Positions 24,548 to 33,854 are shown, numbered from the stretch's first letter. The stretch: 64,000 nt of DNA from Catonella sp963539695 (GCA_963539695.1 CAUTOC010000001.1:1-64000), one strand, 5' to 3'. Made by a program: numbers and translations. The notes: a model not told the origin generated them from the sequence alone.

Positions 24548-25081
24548 TTAACCCTCCCTACTTTCCAAATCTCTACTAAGTCCTTCAAGGTATGGAACTG
24601 TAGTTTTTCCTGTTACATCCAAATAGCAACCTTCTGTAAACTCTTCTCTTTTAATGCTTTTCCTTCCGCCATTTACAGCTCTGTTCCAGTATTTTTGAAT
24701 TTCCTTAAAAGGTGCATAATAGTATTCATCCGTATCTGAAAAATATATTAACATAAAAGCTATTCCATTTTGAGCCTCAAAATCCTCCATAAATTTTACC
24801 TGATGTTCATGGATATTCTGAAGTGGAAAAGTTGATTTATTGCACTCTTTTGCATCAAAACAAACCGGAATTCCCTGAACTGCTCCTATATAGTCTACGG
24901 TACTCTTACTATCAAAATATGCAAGGATAATTTGTCCTTTATCATTTATATTTACAGGGGTAATGGGTGTTGGTACTTTTTGAACAAGTGCAAGTCCCTG
25001 CTCTCTATACTTATCATTTGTCATATTAATTAGAGTCTCGAGAATTGAACCTCTAAGACCTCTGGAATTCCAAGACGGCAT
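24548..25081 (-). CDS. recU: Holliday junction resolvase RecU
   Basis: This 177-residue protein matches the RecU family of Firmicutes junction resolvases. The metal-binding active site is seen in STVDYIGAVQGIPVCFDAKE (Asp and the D-x-K-type residues near 62-80). The bridge-loop region LQNIHEHQVKFMEDF and a C-terminal KSIKREEF follow. It works with RuvAB (encoded at 44.8-46.5 kb) in recombination and segregation. In Bacillus it is next to ponA; here its neighbours are tdk and an RluA-family gene. GGAGC precedes the ATG. Confidence 0.92.
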   Translation of the reverse strand: MPSWNSRGLRGSILETLINMTNDKYREQGLALVQKVPTPITPVNINDKGQIILAYFDSKSTVDYIGAVQGIPVCFDAKECNKSTFPLQNIHEHQVKFMEDFEAQNGIAFMLIYFSDTDEYYYAPFKEIQKYWNRAVNGGRKSIKREEFTEGCYLDVTGKTTVPYLEGLSRDLESREG

Positions 25082-25107
25082 ATATGCTCCTTTTTAATAT
25101 TAGAATA

Positions 25108-26172
25108 TCAAAATGTGTTAAAGCCAAGCTTGTTTGCAACTTTTTCAAGTCTTTCAGGAAGTTTTGTACTAAAGCTTTTTCCACTTAAATATGTAAATTC
25201 ACCATCAAGTTCAGGAAATTTAATTTCATAAGAATGTAAAAACTGACTGGTAAGCCCCATTCTTCTATAACTCATATTTTCTGATTTAAGTCCATATTTT
25301 CCATCACCTATTACAGAATAGCCGAGGAAAGATAAGTGTGCTCTAATCTGATGACTTTTACCTGTTATAAGTTCTACTTTAAGCAAGCTATGCCCATTTT
25401 TTACTTGTAAAACTTCATAAGCTGTCTTTATATAGTCTGTGCCGTCAATCTTATCTTTGTAGATTTTAACTGTATTATGATTGTTATTTTTTAAAAGATA
25501 GGCTTCAGCAATGAAACTTTTAGATACTTCGCCCTTAACTACAGTCAGATAATACTTTGTAAGCTTTCCGGTTTTAATAATATTTGAAAGAAATCTAAGC
25601 CCTGTAAGAGTCTTTCCTGCAAGTATAATTCCACTTGTATTTCTGTCAAGCCTATTTACAACTGCCGGTTTGACTGTGAGTATATCTTCAGATGTAAGAC
25701 TTCCTGAATTTATTAAATAGTAAATAAGCCACTCATTCATAGATATATCACCTGATTTTGCTATCTGTGAAAGTACATTTACAGGCTTATTAAGTATAAT
25801 AATATCCCTATCCTCATATATGACCTTTGGTTCATCAAACTCCCATTTAAGAGATTTTAAGCTATTATACAGGGAATTATCATTATCACTTTCAATACTA
25901 TCCTCGGCAGTAGCCACATATTCCCTGTCGGCAGTTTGTGATAAGGTCACTTTTCCTCCAAATTTGACTATAGTTTCATCTGCAAGGAAAAGTTTGATTT
26001 CATCGTTTTCTTTTAAGAATTCATTTCCGGCAGCCTTCTTGCCGTTAAGTACTATATTTTTCTTTCTAAGCATCTTGTAAATGAAGCCGGTAGGAGCATC
26101 TTTTAAGAATTTTAGCAAATATTTATCAAGTCTCCCTCCGGAATCTATATGTTTTATTTTAAGTAATATCAT
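25108..26172 (-). CDS. RluA-family pseudouridine synthase
   Basis: This 354-residue protein has an N-terminal S4 domain (GGRLDKYLLKFLKDAPTGFI) and an RluA catalytic domain. The catalytic aspartate is in VVNRLDRNTSGIILAGKTLTG (near residue 172). The conserved ITGKSHQIRAHLSFLGYSVI follows. About 45 extra residues lie between the S4 and catalytic domains compared with short RluA proteins, as seen in clostridial members. The exact RNA target cannot be told from sequence. It lies 26 bases upstream of recU. Confidence 0.9.
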   Translation of the reverse strand: MILLKIKHIDSGGRLDKYLLKFLKDAPTGFIYKMLRKKNIVLNGKKAAGNEFLKENDEIKLFLADETIVKFGGKVTLSQTADREYVATAEDSIESDNDNSLYNSLKSLKWEFDEPKVIYEDRDIIILNKPVNVLSQIAKSGDISMNEWLIYYLINSGSLTSEDILTVKPAVVNRLDRNTSGIILAGKTLTGLRFLSNIIKTGKLTKYYLTVVKGEVSKSFIAEAYLLKNNNHNTVKIYKDKIDGTDYIKTAYEVLQVKNGHSLLKVELITGKSHQIRAHLSFLGYSVIGDGKYGLKSENMSYRRMGLTSQFLHSYEIKFPELDGEFTYLSGKSFSTKLPERLEKVANKLGFNTF

Positions 26173-26222
26173 TTATTAGTTACCTTTAATCCACATAATT
26201 TTCTCACTTTAACTATAAGCTA

Positions 26223-26819
26223 CTACACTATAAAATACTCCATACTTTTTGCAAAGTTTTTTATCTCCGACATTTCTTCCTCTGACAGCTTATTTTTAGG
26301 AAATGCTTTGACAAACTTATCTATGTCGTCAAAAATGACTATATTATCTCCCCTTCCCTGATTTTTTAAATGTTTATCTATGTAAGCTTTGGCGGCATCA
26401 GTTCTTTTCTTATAATCATATTCATTTCTAACAGATTTACCACTCTTTTCCTTGTAGCCTAATATTCTACCCTTAAATACAGCTATAAGGTCAAGGTGCA
26501 TTACATTTTCTGCTGAAGTAAATACAGGTGAATATAATAAAATTCCTTTATATGATATATTTTCTTCAGCCTTAACCAAACGATCAAATTTCATTTCTTT
26601 ATATGGTAAAAGAATAAAATATGTGGCTAAACTTCTTCCGACAGGAAGCACAAACAATAAGGCTAAAACTGAAAATATATTTCTTGGCTGCATTTTATTT
26701 AACAAAAGTCCGGTGATAAAAATAATAACTGCCGCCAAGATATTTAAGGCTACATTTAAGAATAATTTGTTTTTTCGGTAAGTAAGATAACCTTTTTCAA
26801 ACTTATTATATTTTTTCAT
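26223..26819 (-). CDS. Two-pass membrane protein of unknown function
   Basis: This 198-residue protein has a basic N-terminus, two adjacent membrane segments (about 20-40 and 48-66) and a cytoplasmic C-terminal domain of about 120 residues. That domain carries a KEMKFDRLVKAEENIS stretch and a DLIAVFKGRILGYKEKSGK beta-rich segment. It shows no catalytic motif I can name. Similar two-segment proteins between the RluA and RsuA genes would be a useful synteny check. Codon use looks like that of its neighbours. Confidence 0.7.
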   Translation of the reverse strand: MKKYNKFEKGYLTYRKNKLFLNVALNILAAVIIFITGLLLNKMQPRNIFSVLALLFVLPVGRSLATYFILLPYKEMKFDRLVKAEENISYKGILLYSPVFTSAENVMHLDLIAVFKGRILGYKEKSGKSVRNEYDYKKRTDAAKAYIDKHLKNQGRGDNIVIFDDIDKFVKAFPKNKLSEEEMSEIKNFAKSMEYFIV

Positions 26820-26846
26820 AAAATTCTTACTCCAATTATGTAATAT

Positions 26847-27575
26847 TTAACATATTTTTAATAGTCGTATTTCTTCCTCCGTAAGTTCCCTTACTTCACC
26901 TAATTTTAAGTTTTCATCAAGTGAAAGACTTCCCATAGAAATCCTTTTTAGATATATAACCTCATTTTCTACAGCCTCAAACATACGCTTTATCTGATGA
27001 AACTTTCCCTCAGAAATCGTAACTTTAGCTGCAAATCTATTATTGTCATATATTTCAAGCTTAGCAGGTTTACAAATAAATTCTCCCAAATCTAAACTGT
27101 CAGCAAAAACATTTATATCAGAGGTTTTAACAGGGCTTTTAAGTTTTGTATAATAGACCTTATCCACATGATTTTTAGGAGAAAGGAGTTTATGATTTAA
27201 TTCTCCGTCATTTGTAATCAGTAAAAGTCCTTCTGTATCCTTATCAAGCCTGCCAACAGGTGAAAGTTCGTTAAATCTTGGACAATTAATTCCTGTTTCC
27301 TTAAAAACATCCATAACCGTCTTTGTTTTGCCTTTTTCGGTAGAGGTAATTACCCCCTGTGGTTTATTCATCATATAGTAATAATATTCTATATAACTTA
27401 TAGGTTTATTATCTATGCAAATCTTATCATTTTCAATATCCACTTTAGTTTCAGGACTTTTAACAATCTCTCCGCCTATTGTAATTCTGCCTTTTTTTAT
27501 ATAATCTTTAATTCTACTTCTAGTTTCAGAAGTCATATCTGAAAGATATTTATCTAATCTTATACATTTTGACAT
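26847..27575 (-). CDS. RsuA/RluB-family pseudouridine synthase
   Basis: The protein (242 residues from ATG 27575) has an N-terminal S4 domain (IRLDKYLSDMTSETRSRIKD) and the RsuA/RluB catalytic domain. The catalytic aspartate is in SPVGRLDKDTEGLLLITNDG (near residue 104), and the conserved EGKFHQIKRMFEAV follows. It probably modifies 16S U516 or a 23S site. Earlier in-frame ATGs at 27635 and 27590 exist, but GGAG nine bases before 27575 supports the start used. Confidence 0.9.
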   Translation of the reverse strand: MSKCIRLDKYLSDMTSETRSRIKDYIKKGRITIGGEIVKSPETKVDIENDKICIDNKPISYIEYYYYMMNKPQGVITSTEKGKTKTVMDVFKETGINCPRFNELSPVGRLDKDTEGLLLITNDGELNHKLLSPKNHVDKVYYTKLKSPVKTSDINVFADSLDLGEFICKPAKLEIYDNNRFAAKVTISEGKFHQIKRMFEAVENEVIYLKRISMGSLSLDENLKLGEVRELTEEEIRLLKIC

Positions 27576-27640
27576 TTTGATATACTCCATTTTATGTAAT
27601 ACTATGATTATAGTGAATAACATAAACTTTAGCAATATTA

Positions 27641-28918
27641 TTACATCTTAACCAGTCCTTTTTCAAAGATTTTCTGTAAGCTCATCATTATACCGAACTT
27701 TGCATGGTTAAAAGTAAGTCCTCCTTGAAAATATGCGGCATAAGGCTCACGCATAGGACCATCGGCAGAAAGCTCTATTGAGGATCCCTGCACAAAGGCT
27801 CCGGCAGCCATAATCACCTGATCATTATAGCCCGGCATATCCCAAGGCTCAGGAGTAACAAAACTGTCTACAGGAGCAGCCGCCTGTATACCCTCACAAA
27901 AAGCCTTCAGTCTGTCGCCCGACTTTAGTGAAACCGCCTGAATTATATCATATCTATCTTCTTTGCCGTTTGGAAGTACATCAAACCCTAAGCTCTCATA
28001 TACATTTGCCGCAAAAATTGCTCCTTTAACAGCACCTGCCGTAACTGTAGGTGCCATAAACAAGCCTTGATAAAAGGATTGATTAAGTCCGAGTGTAGCC
28101 CCTATTTCCTTACCAAGCCCCGGACAGGACATACGGTATGAAGCCATGTCTACATATTTTTCTTTACCTGCTATGTAACCGCCTATAGGAGCAAGTCCGC
28201 CGCCCGGATTCTTGATAAGCGAGCCTACTACCATATCCGCCCCTACATCAGATGGCTCAAGTTCTTCTACAAATTCACCATAGCAGTTATCAACCATACA
28301 AATTACTTCCGGCTTTATCTTTTTAATAAAGCTTATCAGTTCTCCTATTTTTTCTACTGAAAATGTAGGGCGTACATCATAACCTTTAGAACGCTGGATA
28401 GTTACAAGTTTTGTTTTTTCATTTATAGCGGCTCTTATTCCGTCATAATCAAAGGAAAAATCAGGAAGTAAATCCACCTGACTGTAAGTTACACCATACT
28501 CAGCTAATGAGCCGGCGGTAGGAGTTATGCCTATTACACCGTCCAAGGTATCATAGGGCTTGCCAACAGGTGAAAGTATCTCATCACCCGGCCTTAAATT
28601 ACCGAAAAGAGCTACAGTAAGGGCATGGGTTCCGCATAGTATGGCCGGTCTTACAAGGGCTGTTTCTGTATGAAATACATCTGCATAAACCGCTTCAAGA
28701 GTTTCCCTGCCTATGTCGTTATAGCCATATCCGCTACTTGCGGCAAAATGAATATCGGAAACTTTATTTTTCTGCATAGCTTTAAGTACTTTTAATTGAT
28801 TGATTTCAGCCGTTTCATCAATCTTTTTGAATCTATCGGTGAGTTTAGTACAGATTTTTTCACAAAAGTTAAAAACTTCCTCACTGATTCCCATTTCTAA
28901 ATACTGTTTTTTTAACAT
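27641..28918 (-). CDS. Methionine gamma-lyase family protein (PLP enzyme, YnbB-like)
   Basis: This 425-residue PLP-dependent protein belongs to the family annotated as methionine gamma-lyase-like or aluminium resistance protein (Bacillus YnbB). Visible family stretches are FAASSGYGYNDIGRETLE, the cofactor region ICMVDNCYGEFVEELEP, and the Schiff-base lysine in VGSLIKNPGGGLAPIGGYIA (near residue 241). The true substrate is not established for this family. The gene lies 13 bases downstream of mtaB and 6 bases before the stop-proximal end of the RsuA gene. Confidence 0.9.
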   Translation of the reverse strand: MLKKQYLEMGISEEVFNFCEKICTKLTDRFKKIDETAEINQLKVLKAMQKNKVSDIHFAASSGYGYNDIGRETLEAVYADVFHTETALVRPAILCGTHALTVALFGNLRPGDEILSPVGKPYDTLDGVIGITPTAGSLAEYGVTYSQVDLLPDFSFDYDGIRAAINEKTKLVTIQRSKGYDVRPTFSVEKIGELISFIKKIKPEVICMVDNCYGEFVEELEPSDVGADMVVGSLIKNPGGGLAPIGGYIAGKEKYVDMASYRMSCPGLGKEIGATLGLNQSFYQGLFMAPTVTAGAVKGAIFAANVYESLGFDVLPNGKEDRYDIIQAVSLKSGDRLKAFCEGIQAAAPVDSFVTPEPWDMPGYNDQVIMAAGAFVQGSSIELSADGPMREPYAAYFQGGLTFNHAKFGIMMSLQKIFEKGLVKM

Positions 28919-28931
28919 GACTTCCTCTTTT

Positions 28932-30308
28932 CTATATTTCTCTTGCTATCATCATATCTTTAAGTGCATCGTCCGAAGTATCCGAGAACATCAACCCTTT
29001 AACATTAATGAACTCTTTATCCGCATTTTTATACCCTGTAATAAGTAGCTTAGGAACGGCAACTTCAATATATCTTGTGCTGTGAGCCATAATATAATCT
29101 TCTCTTCCCTTGATTTCTTCTTCAAGTAAAACTTGTTCCATATCTCCATTGAAGCTTTTAAGGTATTTTTCTGACACTTCTTCACACACCTTAATCAGTA
29201 TATTTTCTCTCTCTTTCTTAGTCTCAGGTGCAATCTGCTCATTCATCTTAGCAGCATAAGTACCATCTCTTTTAGAATAAGGGAATACATGCACCTTTAA
29301 GAAACCTACTTCCTTTACAAAAGCTACGGTTTCTTCAAATTCCTCATCAGTTTCTCCCGGAAAACCGACTATAATATCAGTTGTAATTCCCGGTCTGTCA
29401 TAATATTTTTTAAGTAATTTGACTGAATTTAGGTACTTCTCTGCACTGTAATGTCTGTTCATGCGTTTAAGTACAGTGGTAGAACCGCTTTGAAGTGAAA
29501 GGTGAAAATGTGGACAAACTTTTTTTAGCTTAACAAGTCCTTCAAGAAATTCTTCTGTAATAAGTCTTGGTTCTACAGAGCCTAAGCGTATTCTAAAGTC
29601 CCCTTCAACCTCATTTAATTTGGTAAGCAATTCTAACATTTTGCTCTCACCGTCTATATCCCTGCCATAAGAACCTATGTGGATACCGGTAAGCACCATT
29701 TCCTTAAAACCTGCCTTTGCAAGTCTGTTTGTTTCTTCGACTATGCTTTCCATATCCCTGCTTCTTATCCGCCCTCTTACAAAAGGAATAATGCAGTAGG
29801 TACAAAACTGGTCGCAGCCATCCTGAATTTTAATATTTGCACGAATTTTTCCTCCGGCAGCATTCACTTCTGTATTATCATAAGTCCAATCTTTATTTTC
29901 TTTTCCCGACTTTATCACATTATGCTTAAAGTCCCTTGTTTTATTACTCCTTATATATTCTTCAACAAGGCTTAACACAGAGGATTTGCCTCTTGTACCG
30001 ACTAAAATATCTACTAAATCATCATCTTCAAGCTTTGACTGTGGTGCCTGTACATAACAGCCAACCGCCACAACTACAGCTTCCGGATTAAGTTTTTTGG
30101 CTCTATGTAACATCTGTCTTGATTTTCTGTCAGCTATATTGGTTACAGTACAGGTATTTACTATATAAATATCAGCAACTTCGTTGAATTGTTTTATTTC
30201 ATAGCCTTTATTCTTAAACATTTCTTTAATTGACTCGGTTTCATAGGCATTTACCTTACAGCCGAGACTTAAAAATGCTGCTGTTTTATAATTATCGTTG
30301 ATTTTCAC
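28932..30308 (-). CDS. mtaB: tRNA t6A37 methylthiotransferase MtaB
   Basis: This 458-residue radical SAM enzyme converts t6A37 to ms2t6A37 in tRNAs. It has an N-terminal UPF0004 domain with cysteines in SLGCKVNAYE, VNTCTVTNIADRKSR and VGCYVQ for one iron-sulfur cluster. The radical SAM CxxxCxxC is in QDGCDQFCTYCIIPFVRGR (near residue 162). A C-terminal TRAM region follows. The family is distinct from MiaB, which is also present at 52.7-54.2 kb. The start codon is GTG. Confidence 0.93.
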   Translation of the reverse strand: MKINDNYKTAAFLSLGCKVNAYETESIKEMFKNKGYEIKQFNEVADIYIVNTCTVTNIADRKSRQMLHRAKKLNPEAVVVAVGCYVQAPQSKLEDDDLVDILVGTRGKSSVLSLVEEYIRSNKTRDFKHNVIKSGKENKDWTYDNTEVNAAGGKIRANIKIQDGCDQFCTYCIIPFVRGRIRSRDMESIVEETNRLAKAGFKEMVLTGIHIGSYGRDIDGESKMLELLTKLNEVEGDFRIRLGSVEPRLITEEFLEGLVKLKKVCPHFHLSLQSGSTTVLKRMNRHYSAEKYLNSVKLLKKYYDRPGITTDIIVGFPGETDEEFEETVAFVKEVGFLKVHVFPYSKRDGTYAAKMNEQIAPETKKERENILIKVCEEVSEKYLKSFNGDMEQVLLEEEIKGREDYIMAHSTRYIEVAVPKLLITGYKNADKEFINVKGLMFSDTSDDALKDMMIAREI

Positions 30309-30342
30309 AGTTTTTATATTTCCTTTTTATTTATTATGTATA

Positions 30343-30371
30343 TTGACTTTTTGTCCTCTAAACCGTATCAT
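30343..30371 (+). promoter_or_regulatory. Promoter of the HPr-like gene
   Basis: TTGACT at 30343-30348 and TATCAT at 30366-30371 are separated by 17 bases, 46 bases before the start codon. It directs plus-strand transcription inside an otherwise minus-strand block. Confidence 0.7.
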
Positions 30372-30416
30372 TTATATGTATGTAGCAATAAAACTTAATA
30401 AGGAGGAGGATTAAAA

Positions 30417-30650
30417 ATGAAGTCAGTTAAGATTTCTTTAAATTCTATCGACAAGGTAAAGGCGTTTGTAAATGAGGTAACAAAGTTTGATTCAGATTTT
30501 GACCTTGTTTCCGGAAGATATGTAATTGATGCTAAGTCAATTATGGGTATTTTCAGTCTTGATCTCTCAAAGCCAATTGACCTTAATATCCACAATGATG
30601 CTCAGGCAGATAATATTGTTAATGCACTTAAACCTTTTATAGTAGATTAA
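30417..30650 (+). CDS. HPr-like protein lacking the phosphorylatable histidine
   Basis: This 77-residue protein has the HPr fold pattern. The Ser46-type regulatory segment is present (DAKSIMGIFSLDL, matching KSIMGVMSLG in true HPr), and the helix before it aligns (EVTKFDSDFDL). The region that should read SGIHARPA is instead SLNSIDKVKAF, so the PEP-dependent phosphorylation histidine is missing. By analogy with Bacillus Crh, it may serve only as an HPr-kinase/CcpA signalling partner or have another role. It is a single-gene unit with its own promoter, an AGGAGGAGG ribosome site and a terminator, flanked by minus-strand genes. Confidence 0.85.
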   Translation: MKSVKISLNSIDKVKAFVNEVTKFDSDFDLVSGRYVIDAKSIMGIFSLDLSKPIDLNIHNDAQADNIVNALKPFIVD

Positions 30651-30665
30651 TCTGCTGTTTTTACT

Positions 30666-30704
30666 GCCGGCTCTCTTTTAGTAGAAAGCCGGCTTTCTTT
30701 TTTA
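30666..30704 (+). terminator. Rho-independent terminator of the HPr-like gene
   Basis: GCCGGCT (30666-30672) pairs with AGCCGGC (30687-30693), with partial pairing inside the loop, followed by TTTCTTTTTT. It lies 16 bases after the stop. Confidence 0.9.
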
Positions 30705-30710
30705 TACACT

Positions 30711-31916
30711 CTATTCAACTTCCATTGGTTCGCAATTTATAACTTCAATACTTTCCATTGTCTTTTTATATAACTCATCAATCACATCATCAAGCTTTCT
30801 TTCGTCTTTCTCAATCTTTGAAAGTAACGGCTTGGTTACAGGATGCTCTGCCACAAATATAGTACAGCAGTCCTCGAAAGGAAGAATGGATGTTTCAAAT
30901 GTACCTATTCTCTGTGAAATATTGACAATATCCTGTTTGTCAAAGCAGATAACGGGTCGGTATACAGGAAGCTCACAGACTGCATTTGTGGTAAGAAGAC
31001 TTTGCATAGTCTGACTTGCCACCTGTCCTATACTCTCTCCTGTCACAAGACCGAAGCATTCATCTTTTTTAGCTAAATCTTCGGCAATTTTCATCATATA
31101 TCTTCGCATTATTATAGTAAGCTCATCATGTGGGCATTTTTCATAGATTGCAAGCTGAATATCTGTAAAATTAACCACATATAACTTTATATTTCCTGCA
31201 TATCTGGCTGTAAGCCTTGCAAGGTCTATCACCTTTTGTTTTGCTCTCTCACTGGTATAAGGAGGTGCATGAAAATAAACAGCTTCTACCTTAACTCCGC
31301 GCCTGGCCATCATATAAGCTGCAACAGGGCTGTCTATACCGCCTGAAAGCAGGCACATAGCCTTACCTGCCGTACCTATAGGCATACCGCCTTCGCCCTT
31401 TATAGTCTCGGAGTAAATATATGCCTTATCCCTAAATTCGATTGTTATAAATTTATCAGGATTTTTCACATCTACAGTAAGTCTGTCACCATATTTCTCA
31501 AGGATAAGTCCACCTATTTCAGCTGAAATCTCAGGAGAAGTCTTAGGCATTTTCTTATTACTGCGTTTTGCCATTACCTTAAAAGTAAAGTTCTCTATAG
31601 GATAACATTCTCCTATATAATTTACTGCCTCTTCATAGGCTTTATCCAAATCAGTTGTTTCCACAATATACACAGGGCAGATGTGAAGTACACCCATCAC
31701 CCTTTTAAGGGCATCAAGAGCACCCTCATAGTCAATATCACCCTTGCCTGCCTCTACAAAGACTCTTCCGGGCTGCTTATATACCTTATAATTTCCCTCT
31801 ATCTTTTTAAGGGAGTTAGCTATCTGTCCAACTAAAGCATCTTCAAAGAGATAACGATTTTTACCCTTTACACCTATTTCTGCATATTTTATTAAAAAAG
31901 CTCTATATTCAAACAT
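30711..31916 (-). CDS. thiI: tRNA 4-thiouridine synthetase ThiI
   Basis: This 401-residue protein has an N-terminal ferredoxin-like and THUMP region (about 1-165) and a PP-loop ATP pyrophosphatase domain with CLLSGGIDSPVAAYMMARRG (near residue 187). A conserved cysteine pair in LPFEDCCTIFVAEHPVTKP matches the family. It lacks the C-terminal rhodanese domain of the Escherichia coli enzyme, as is usual in Firmicutes. It thiolates U8 of tRNA using sulfur from the cysteine desulfurase encoded directly upstream, whose stop overlaps the thiI ATG by one base (TAATG). Confidence 0.96.
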   Translation of the reverse strand: MFEYRAFLIKYAEIGVKGKNRYLFEDALVGQIANSLKKIEGNYKVYKQPGRVFVEAGKGDIDYEGALDALKRVMGVLHICPVYIVETTDLDKAYEEAVNYIGECYPIENFTFKVMAKRSNKKMPKTSPEISAEIGGLILEKYGDRLTVDVKNPDKFITIEFRDKAYIYSETIKGEGGMPIGTAGKAMCLLSGGIDSPVAAYMMARRGVKVEAVYFHAPPYTSERAKQKVIDLARLTARYAGNIKLYVVNFTDIQLAIYEKCPHDELTIIMRRYMMKIAEDLAKKDECFGLVTGESIGQVASQTMQSLLTTNAVCELPVYRPVICFDKQDIVNISQRIGTFETSILPFEDCCTIFVAEHPVTKPLLSKIEKDERKLDDVIDELYKKTMESIEVINCEPMEVE

Positions 31917-33097
31917 TATTTTCTCCTATATTTTGAAAGTGCAGGTATCAGTTCTTTAAGCATTTCTACAGTATAATCTACCATTTCAGACTCAGTAAAA
32001 ACTCCAAAGCTGAATCTGAGGGTAGAATCAAGCAAAGCTTCATCAAGTCCTATGCCTTTAAGAGTTCCGCTATAGTTTGGGTGATGAGATGAGCAGGCTG
32101 AACCGGAGGATACATAAATTCCTTTTTCTTCCAAAGCATGTAAAAGCACCTCTGATTTCACGCCCTCAAAGCTTACACTGACTATCTGCGGAGCAGTTTT
32201 TCTGATATTTTCTGAGAGATTTCCTGTAGTATCTACTCCGTTTATGGTGCAGTTCGGAAAATTCTCAAGTAAATCCTTTACAAGCTTTTCTTTTATACCG
32301 TAAAGCTTATCTATCTTTTCCTTATGGTTTGTGTACATATTTTCAGCCGCTGCTCCGATAGCCGCAATTCCCGGTACATTTAAGGTACCTGAACGTAAAT
32401 TTCTTTGCTGACCGCCACCATGTATATACGGAGTAATATGTGCTCCGTCTCTAACATAAAGAAATCCTATTCCCTTAGGAGCGTGGAACTTATGTCCGCT
32501 TACGGATATAAAATCCGCACCGAGTTTTCTTGTATTTATTTCAAATTTACCATAAGCCTGAATAGCATCTATATGAATTAAAATATCAGGATTCTTTTCA
32601 CGTGCAAGCTTAATAATATGTTCCGCATCTGCTAAGGCTCCTATTTCATTATTAACAAGCATAAACGAAAGCATTATGGTTTCGTTATCTATGGCATTAA
32701 GTAAATCTTCATCTTTTATATGTCCAAACTTATCTACAGGCAGGTAGGTTATATCATAGCCTTCTTTGGCAAGCACTTCCATCGACTGATACACAGAAGC
32801 ATGCTCAAAACAGGTTGTAACTATCTTGTTTCCGTAGCGTTTTTTTGTGGCAGCTCCCATAATAATAGCCTGATTATTTGATTCTGTACCACAGGAAGTA
32901 AAAATAATCTCATTTTTTTTAGCTTTAAGAGTTTTTGCTATTTTCTCTCTGGCTTCCTCTACAAAGCGTTCAGCTTCAAATCCCTTTATATGCTTGGATG
33001 AAGGATTGGCATAATATATCTTCATAGTTTCATTCATTATATCAATTACACTGTCAAACGGTCTTGTAGTAGCCGCATTATCTAAATAACACTCCAT
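31916..33097 (-). CDS. Cysteine desulfurase (IscS/NifS/NifZ type)
   Basis: This 393-residue PLP enzyme takes sulfur from cysteine. Motifs are YLDNAATTRPFD at the N-terminus, the PLP lysine in ISVSGHKFHAPKGIGFLYV (near residue 205), and the catalytic cysteine loop VSSGSACSSHHPNYSG (near residue 328). The pairing with thiI, as in Bacillus nifZ-thiI, makes it the likely dedicated sulfur donor for s4U synthesis. It sits 15 bases after the rsmE stop. Confidence 0.94.
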   Translation of the reverse strand: MECYLDNAATTRPFDSVIDIMNETMKIYYANPSSKHIKGFEAERFVEEAREKIAKTLKAKKNEIIFTSCGTESNNQAIIMGAATKKRYGNKIVTTCFEHASVYQSMEVLAKEGYDITYLPVDKFGHIKDEDLLNAIDNETIMLSFMLVNNEIGALADAEHIIKLAREKNPDILIHIDAIQAYGKFEINTRKLGADFISVSGHKFHAPKGIGFLYVRDGAHITPYIHGGGQQRNLRSGTLNVPGIAAIGAAAENMYTNHKEKIDKLYGIKEKLVKDLLENFPNCTINGVDTTGNLSENIRKTAPQIVSVSFEGVKSEVLLHALEEKGIYVSSGSACSSHHPNYSGTLKGIGLDEALLDSTLRFSFGVFTESEMVDYTVEMLKELIPALSKYRRK

Positions 33098-33112
33098 TTT
33101 ATATCTTTTCTC

Positions 33113-33853
33113 CTATATATCTATCTCAAAAGCAATTACTGAAACCAAGGCAAGTCCTGCTGTTTCTGTCCTAAGTATCCTGTTGCCGAGGCTTATAGGC
33201 TTTGCTCCTGTGTTTATCGCAAGTTCAAGTTCATCTTCTGCAATTCCTCCCTCAGGTCCGATGAAAATGCCTATACTTTTTTTATCCTTAACTTCTTTAA
33301 TAAGTTCACGAGCCTTATCCATACCTTTTTCATTTTCATATGGAATAAGGTTATATTCAAGACTTTGAGCTTTTTTAACCGCCTCATTAAAGGTAATAAA
33401 ATCAGAGACTTCAGGTACTATAGCCCTTCCTGATTGCTTGGCGGCAGTCAGCGAAATGGTACGCCATCTTTCAAGCTTTTTCTGCTCTTTTTTATTATCT
33501 TCAAGCTTAACTATAGTCCTTTTCATTATTACAGGTACAATTTCAGATACTCCAAGTTCTACCGCCTTTTGGATAATAAGTTCCATCTTGTCTTTTTTGG
33601 GCAAGCCCTGAAAAAGTATAATCTTGGCAGGAAGCTCAGACTTACCGCCTTCACAATCTATAATTCTGCACACTATTCTGTCCGGTAAAAATTCGCTGAT
33701 TACAGCAGTATAAAGCAGTCCATCTCCTGTGGACAGTTTTATTTCATCACTTTCTTTCATTCTGAGTACATTTTTAATATGATTTACATCATTTCCGGTA
33801 ACATAGGCATTTTCACCGTCTATATTGCCGTTTTCTATAAAAAAATTTGACAT
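33113..33853 (-). CDS. rsmE: 16S rRNA m3U1498 methyltransferase RsmE
   Basis: This 246-residue SPOUT-class methyltransferase has an N-terminal PUA-like domain (NDVNHIKNVLRMKESDEIKL) and the knotted catalytic domain with KAVELGVSEIVPVIMKRT, IGIFIGPEGGIAEDELELA and SLGNRILRTETAGL. It forms the usual pair with prmA, with one base between the two genes. Confidence 0.96.
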   Translation of the reverse strand: MSNFFIENGNIDGENAYVTGNDVNHIKNVLRMKESDEIKLSTGDGLLYTAVISEFLPDRIVCRIIDCEGGKSELPAKIILFQGLPKKDKMELIIQKAVELGVSEIVPVIMKRTIVKLEDNKKEQKKLERWRTISLTAAKQSGRAIVPEVSDFITFNEAVKKAQSLEYNLIPYENEKGMDKARELIKEVKDKKSIGIFIGPEGGIAEDELELAINTGAKPISLGNRILRTETAGLALVSVIAFEIDI

Positions 33854-33854
33854 C

